This document shows positions 63,482 through 64,000 of a DNA stretch of 64,000 nt, piece after piece (position 1 is the stretch's first letter; each line of letters opens with the position of its first letter). Source of the DNA: Sepioteuthis lessoniana. Taxonomy: Eukaryota > Mollusca > Cephalopoda > Myopsida > Loliginidae. The stretch is taken from positions 38,167,450-38,231,449 of the forward strand of contig OY757947.1 in the NCBI GenBank assembly GCA_963585895.1, read 5' to 3'. The notes beneath the pieces are model-generated. The model saw only the letters and a program-made list of their open reading frames with translations. It ran no database searches and was not told the origin of the DNA. A program made the translations under genes and the position numbers.

Positions 63482-64000
63482 GATTTGGTATTAATGACCT
63501 ACAGTTGTTGAAGTGACATAAAACAAAACAAAACCTTGCAGTTGATACACTTCTATCGTTGTTGCAATGCATGGATCCCATTGGTAAAAAAAAATCTTAA
63601 CAGAGAAAATTATTTAAGAACTTTTCAACTCCCCACCACCAATGTTGAAATCATTTGTGTCACTATAACAGCCATTATCATATCTCGCAGGAAGTGAATA
63701 TTCAATTTATATATTAGTATCATGATACATGTTGTTTTAAAAAGAATGTATTAATTTTGATGATATTACTTTTTTTTCTATCATCACATTACCTGATCAG
63801 TATCCGAATTTTAAGATGGTGTTTTTTGCTGGTGGACATCTGTTAATTATTAATATTATGTACTATTTGATACTGAGTAATCTAAAATTATTTACTTCAT
63901 AGATTATTTTCCAATTATTTCACATCTGATATTTTCAGACCGCTTCAAAATTTTGACATATTTATCAACTCTCTCCGCACAAGCAGGATGTGAGACTGGC

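Larger units (their letters stand above)
62838..64000. other. AT-rich unique flank, no gene recognised
   Basis: The sequence is AT-rich with many T and A runs. It has no long open frame with convincing composition on either strand and no recognisable protein. It contains a possible relict satellite fragment (63,106-63,128), a hairpin-rich stretch (about 63,160-63,345) and a short GT/AT microsatellite, each listed separately. The remaining parts (62,838-63,105 and 63,490-64,000) show nothing I can annotate. It may be intergenic sequence, an intron or decayed transposon. Confidence 0.75.

Noticed and set aside
63336..63581. 81-codon minus-strand open frame in the flank
   Set aside because: It crosses the GT/AT microsatellite and T-rich runs, has low-complexity composition and resembles no family I recognise.

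Overview
The window is almost entirely one tandem satellite array. A head-to-tail repeat with an 85 bp period fills positions 1 to about 62,821, roughly 740 monomers, all in the same orientation. About 1.2 kb of AT-rich, non-satellite flank follows (62,838-64,000). I find no supportable protein-coding gene, tRNA, rRNA, CRISPR array or intact transposon. This points to a eukaryotic chromosome: a pericentromeric, centromeric, subtelomeric or heterochromatic-knob satellite block with one array edge captured. The array is open at the left end of the window, so its full size is unknown. I do not recognise the species or the satellite family.

Monomer anatomy (position 1 = the G of GGTAC; 85 bp; 31 of 85 bases G+C in the consensus). 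Positions 1-35 are conserved and carry a CpG-rich core at 14-19. Positions 36-62 are variable and define two interleaved subfamilies, A and B, that differ at about seven positions. Positions 63-85 are a pyrimidine-rich tail ending in CATAG at the junction with the next monomer. Because 85 is not a multiple of 3, a reading frame passes through all three phases in 255 bp. This yields hundreds of look-alike 60-70 codon open frames that are by-products of the repeat.

Layout. (I) 1-11.1 kb: a higher-order repeat (HOR) of 2,800 bp (33 monomers), with an extra perfect 595 bp duplication, a 1,611 bp duplication and a conversion-like patch. (II) 11.1-17.9 kb: two tandem copies of a 3,394 bp unit. Type I sequence returns at 17.9-19.5 kb, then a deleted third copy of unit II at 19.5-20.8 kb. 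(III) 20.8-27.2 kb: units of 2,016-2,123 bp, then 1,359-1,443 bp. (IV) 27.2-33.9 kb: a near-identical 2,632 bp pair. (V) 33.7-51.3 kb: overlapping duplications with offsets 2,205, 3,816, 1,951, 2,543 and 2,038 bp. (VI) 51.3-54.5 kb: a 1,019 bp pair. (VII) 54.5-58.3 kb: monomers with fewer long shared blocks. (VIII) 58.3-61.7 kb: clearly diverged monomers with an older 2,890 bp periodicity. (IX) 61.7-62.16 kb: strongly diverged transitional monomers. (X) 62.16-62.82 kb: eight monomers of a distinct subfamily C. The array stops at a 16 bp inverted piece of the monomer, and unique sequence follows.

The main biological content is therefore the structure and history of the array. It is young and homogenised inside, progressively older toward the edge, and reshaped repeatedly by unequal exchange and local conversion. 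The mutation pattern is consistent with germline CpG methylation. All duplication limits were read by eye from shared rare variants and are good to roughly 50 bp unless stated otherwise.
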